Shown: positions 63,340 to 64,000 of the stretch, one piece after another
How positions within the stretch are numbered: the first letter of the stretch is position 1
Layout: each line of letters starts with the position of its first letter
Assembly (NCBI GenBank): GCA_043755435.1
Contig: JAYUSZ010000091.1
Span: 10,590-74,589, forward strand
Source of the DNA: JANXSF01 sp043755435
GTDB lineage: Bacteria > Acidobacteriota > Terriglobia > Bryobacterales > Bryobacteraceae
Direction: 5' to 3'
Length of the DNA: 64,000 nucleotides
Notes under the pieces: generated by a model
What the model saw: the letters and a program-made list of their open reading frames with translations, nothing else
Database searches by the model: none
What the model was told of the DNA's origin: nothing
Made by a program: the position numbers and the translations under genes

Positions 63340-64000
63340 ATGAATCTTGTTTCACGGACGCTTCTTGTTACCTTGCTGTTCTGTCCCCTTGACTTGCCAG
63401 CGCAACCCTCGCCCGAAGCCGCCCGGACCGCATCTATCGAAGCTACAAAGAAAGCTATTCAGGCGGAGTGCGATAAAGCAGCCAATGGCAATTGGATGTT
63501 GTGGTATGAAAAGTTAACTCCATTCCGGACAGCGATACGGCCGCGGGTTGACGCCGCATTGGACAACCCACGGCATTCCGAAAACAATCCCTCATCCACA
63601 TACGGCATCCTGCGTTGGCTCACTGACCCCAATCAATATGTGCACGCCAACACTGCAATCCATCTTGGATTCGTGGGAGATAAAGGTCCGCTGGTTTGGG
63701 CAAAGAAAACGCCAATGATTAACATTGCGGTGATGATGAAATCGTGGCTTGCCGCCCGTGGGATCGATTTGATTCTAGTCCCCGTTCCCGTGAAGGCAGA
63801 AATCTACCCAGACAAGTTGATTGCCGATCAAAAGCTGGTACCGGAAGATTTGAACGTAATTCCTCATATGCGAAGGCGCTATCTTGAATTTCTGAATGCC
63901 GGGGTTGAATTGATTGACCTCTACCCACTCTTGATGAAAGAGCGGCGCGAATCGAACGAACCAATGTATATGGTTGCCGACACGCATTGGATGCAGAAGC
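63340..64000 (+). CDS. AlgX/AlgJ-like SGNH-hydrolase-fold exported protein, 3' end outside window
   Basis: Frame from the ATG at 63340 to the window edge. The signal peptide MNLVSRTLLVTLLFCPLDLP is followed by a fold with WLAARGIDLILVPVPVKAEI, ELIDLYPLLM and ADTHWM. The last is the AlgX/AlgJ DxHW-type motif near the catalytic His. Such proteins O-acetylate exopolysaccharides. The strand is open throughout; the end is truncated by the window. Confidence 0.62.
   Translation, partial: MNLVSRTLLVTLLFCPLDLPAQPSPEAARTASIEATKKAIQAECDKAANGNWMLWYEKLTPFRTAIRPRVDAALDNPRHSENNPSSTYGILRWLTDPNQYVHANTAIHLGFVGDKGPLVWAKKTPMINIAVMMKSWLAARGIDLILVPVPVKAEIYPDKLIADQKLVPEDLNVIPHMRRRYLEFLNAGVELIDLYPLLMKERRESNEPMYMVADTHWMQK

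Noticed and set aside
1..64000. CRISPR array or complete insertion sequence
   Set aside because: No regularly spaced short repeats and no transposase with paired ends were seen; only recombinase and IS110 scraps.

Overview
The window looks like a chromosomal segment of an Acidobacteriota bacterium of the Bryobacterales/Solibacter type. The signs are a TonB-type outer-membrane protein with a carboxypeptidase-regulatory N-terminus, a VWFA-related acidobacterial protein, an NHL-repeat protein with the Solibacter-type C-terminal domain, a Ser/Thr kinase with TPRs, three PEP-CTERM proteins, an acidobacterial reaction-centre-like dihaem cytochrome and an ATPase-only terminase-like gene. The G+C content looks moderate, around half.

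Layout. 0-7.8 kb: a partial ParD-like antitoxin, a glycosyltransferase, a small secreted protein, then a coupled Oar-like receptor/VWFA pair. 7.8-28.2 kb: an accessory block whose two ends carry direct copies of the 5' part of one S41-peptidase gene; the left copy is broken and the right copy is intact. Inside are a terminase-like ATPase with its usual frameshifted partner; a methyltransferase-DUF262-HEPN cassette; a DUF433/DUF5615 toxin-antitoxin pair with a truncated toxin; a restriction-modification locus of two methyltransferase-like subunits plus a GIY-YIG helicase; a TacAT-type pair; a gene with one in-frame TAG; a DUF2188/TIR-like pair; and a divergent pair of an HD-like protein and a protein resembling inositol monophosphatase with its metal ligands lost. 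Two serine-recombinase scraps (14.4 and 20.1 kb, same strand, correct order) suggest that the restriction locus sits inside an older recombinase gene.

28.2-46.6 kb is mostly core: S41 peptidase and Ser/Thr kinase-TPR (overlapping), a sulfatase, two PEP-CTERM proteins, tRNA-Arg(UCG), and two biosynthetic clusters, argJ-unknown-cysteine-synthase-like and aroC-def-fmt-Uma2. 46.6-53 kb is a second accessory patch. An NHL/Solibacter-domain gene with an in-frame TGA lies between two copies of the aroC 5' end. It is followed by a truncated DUF5677 gene, HicAB, an unknown ALEHT-type gene and an XRE/Uma2 pair.

53-64 kb is again host-like: ankyrin protein, GT-C-like membrane protein, three Tad pseudopilin/TadG-type genes, CorA, small secreted proteins, dihaem cytochrome, GDSL hydrolase with a shifted signal peptide, a mutarotase-fold protein and a partial AlgX/AlgJ-like gene.

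The main theme is gene gain by segments that leave direct duplications of neighbouring gene 5' ends (three cases), together with several defence or toxin-antitoxin modules. The least familiar candidate systems are the methyltransferase-DUF262-HEPN cassette, the split methyltransferase/GIY-YIG helicase locus and the pseudo-phosphatase/HD pair. All calls come from reading the sequence; no database search was run.
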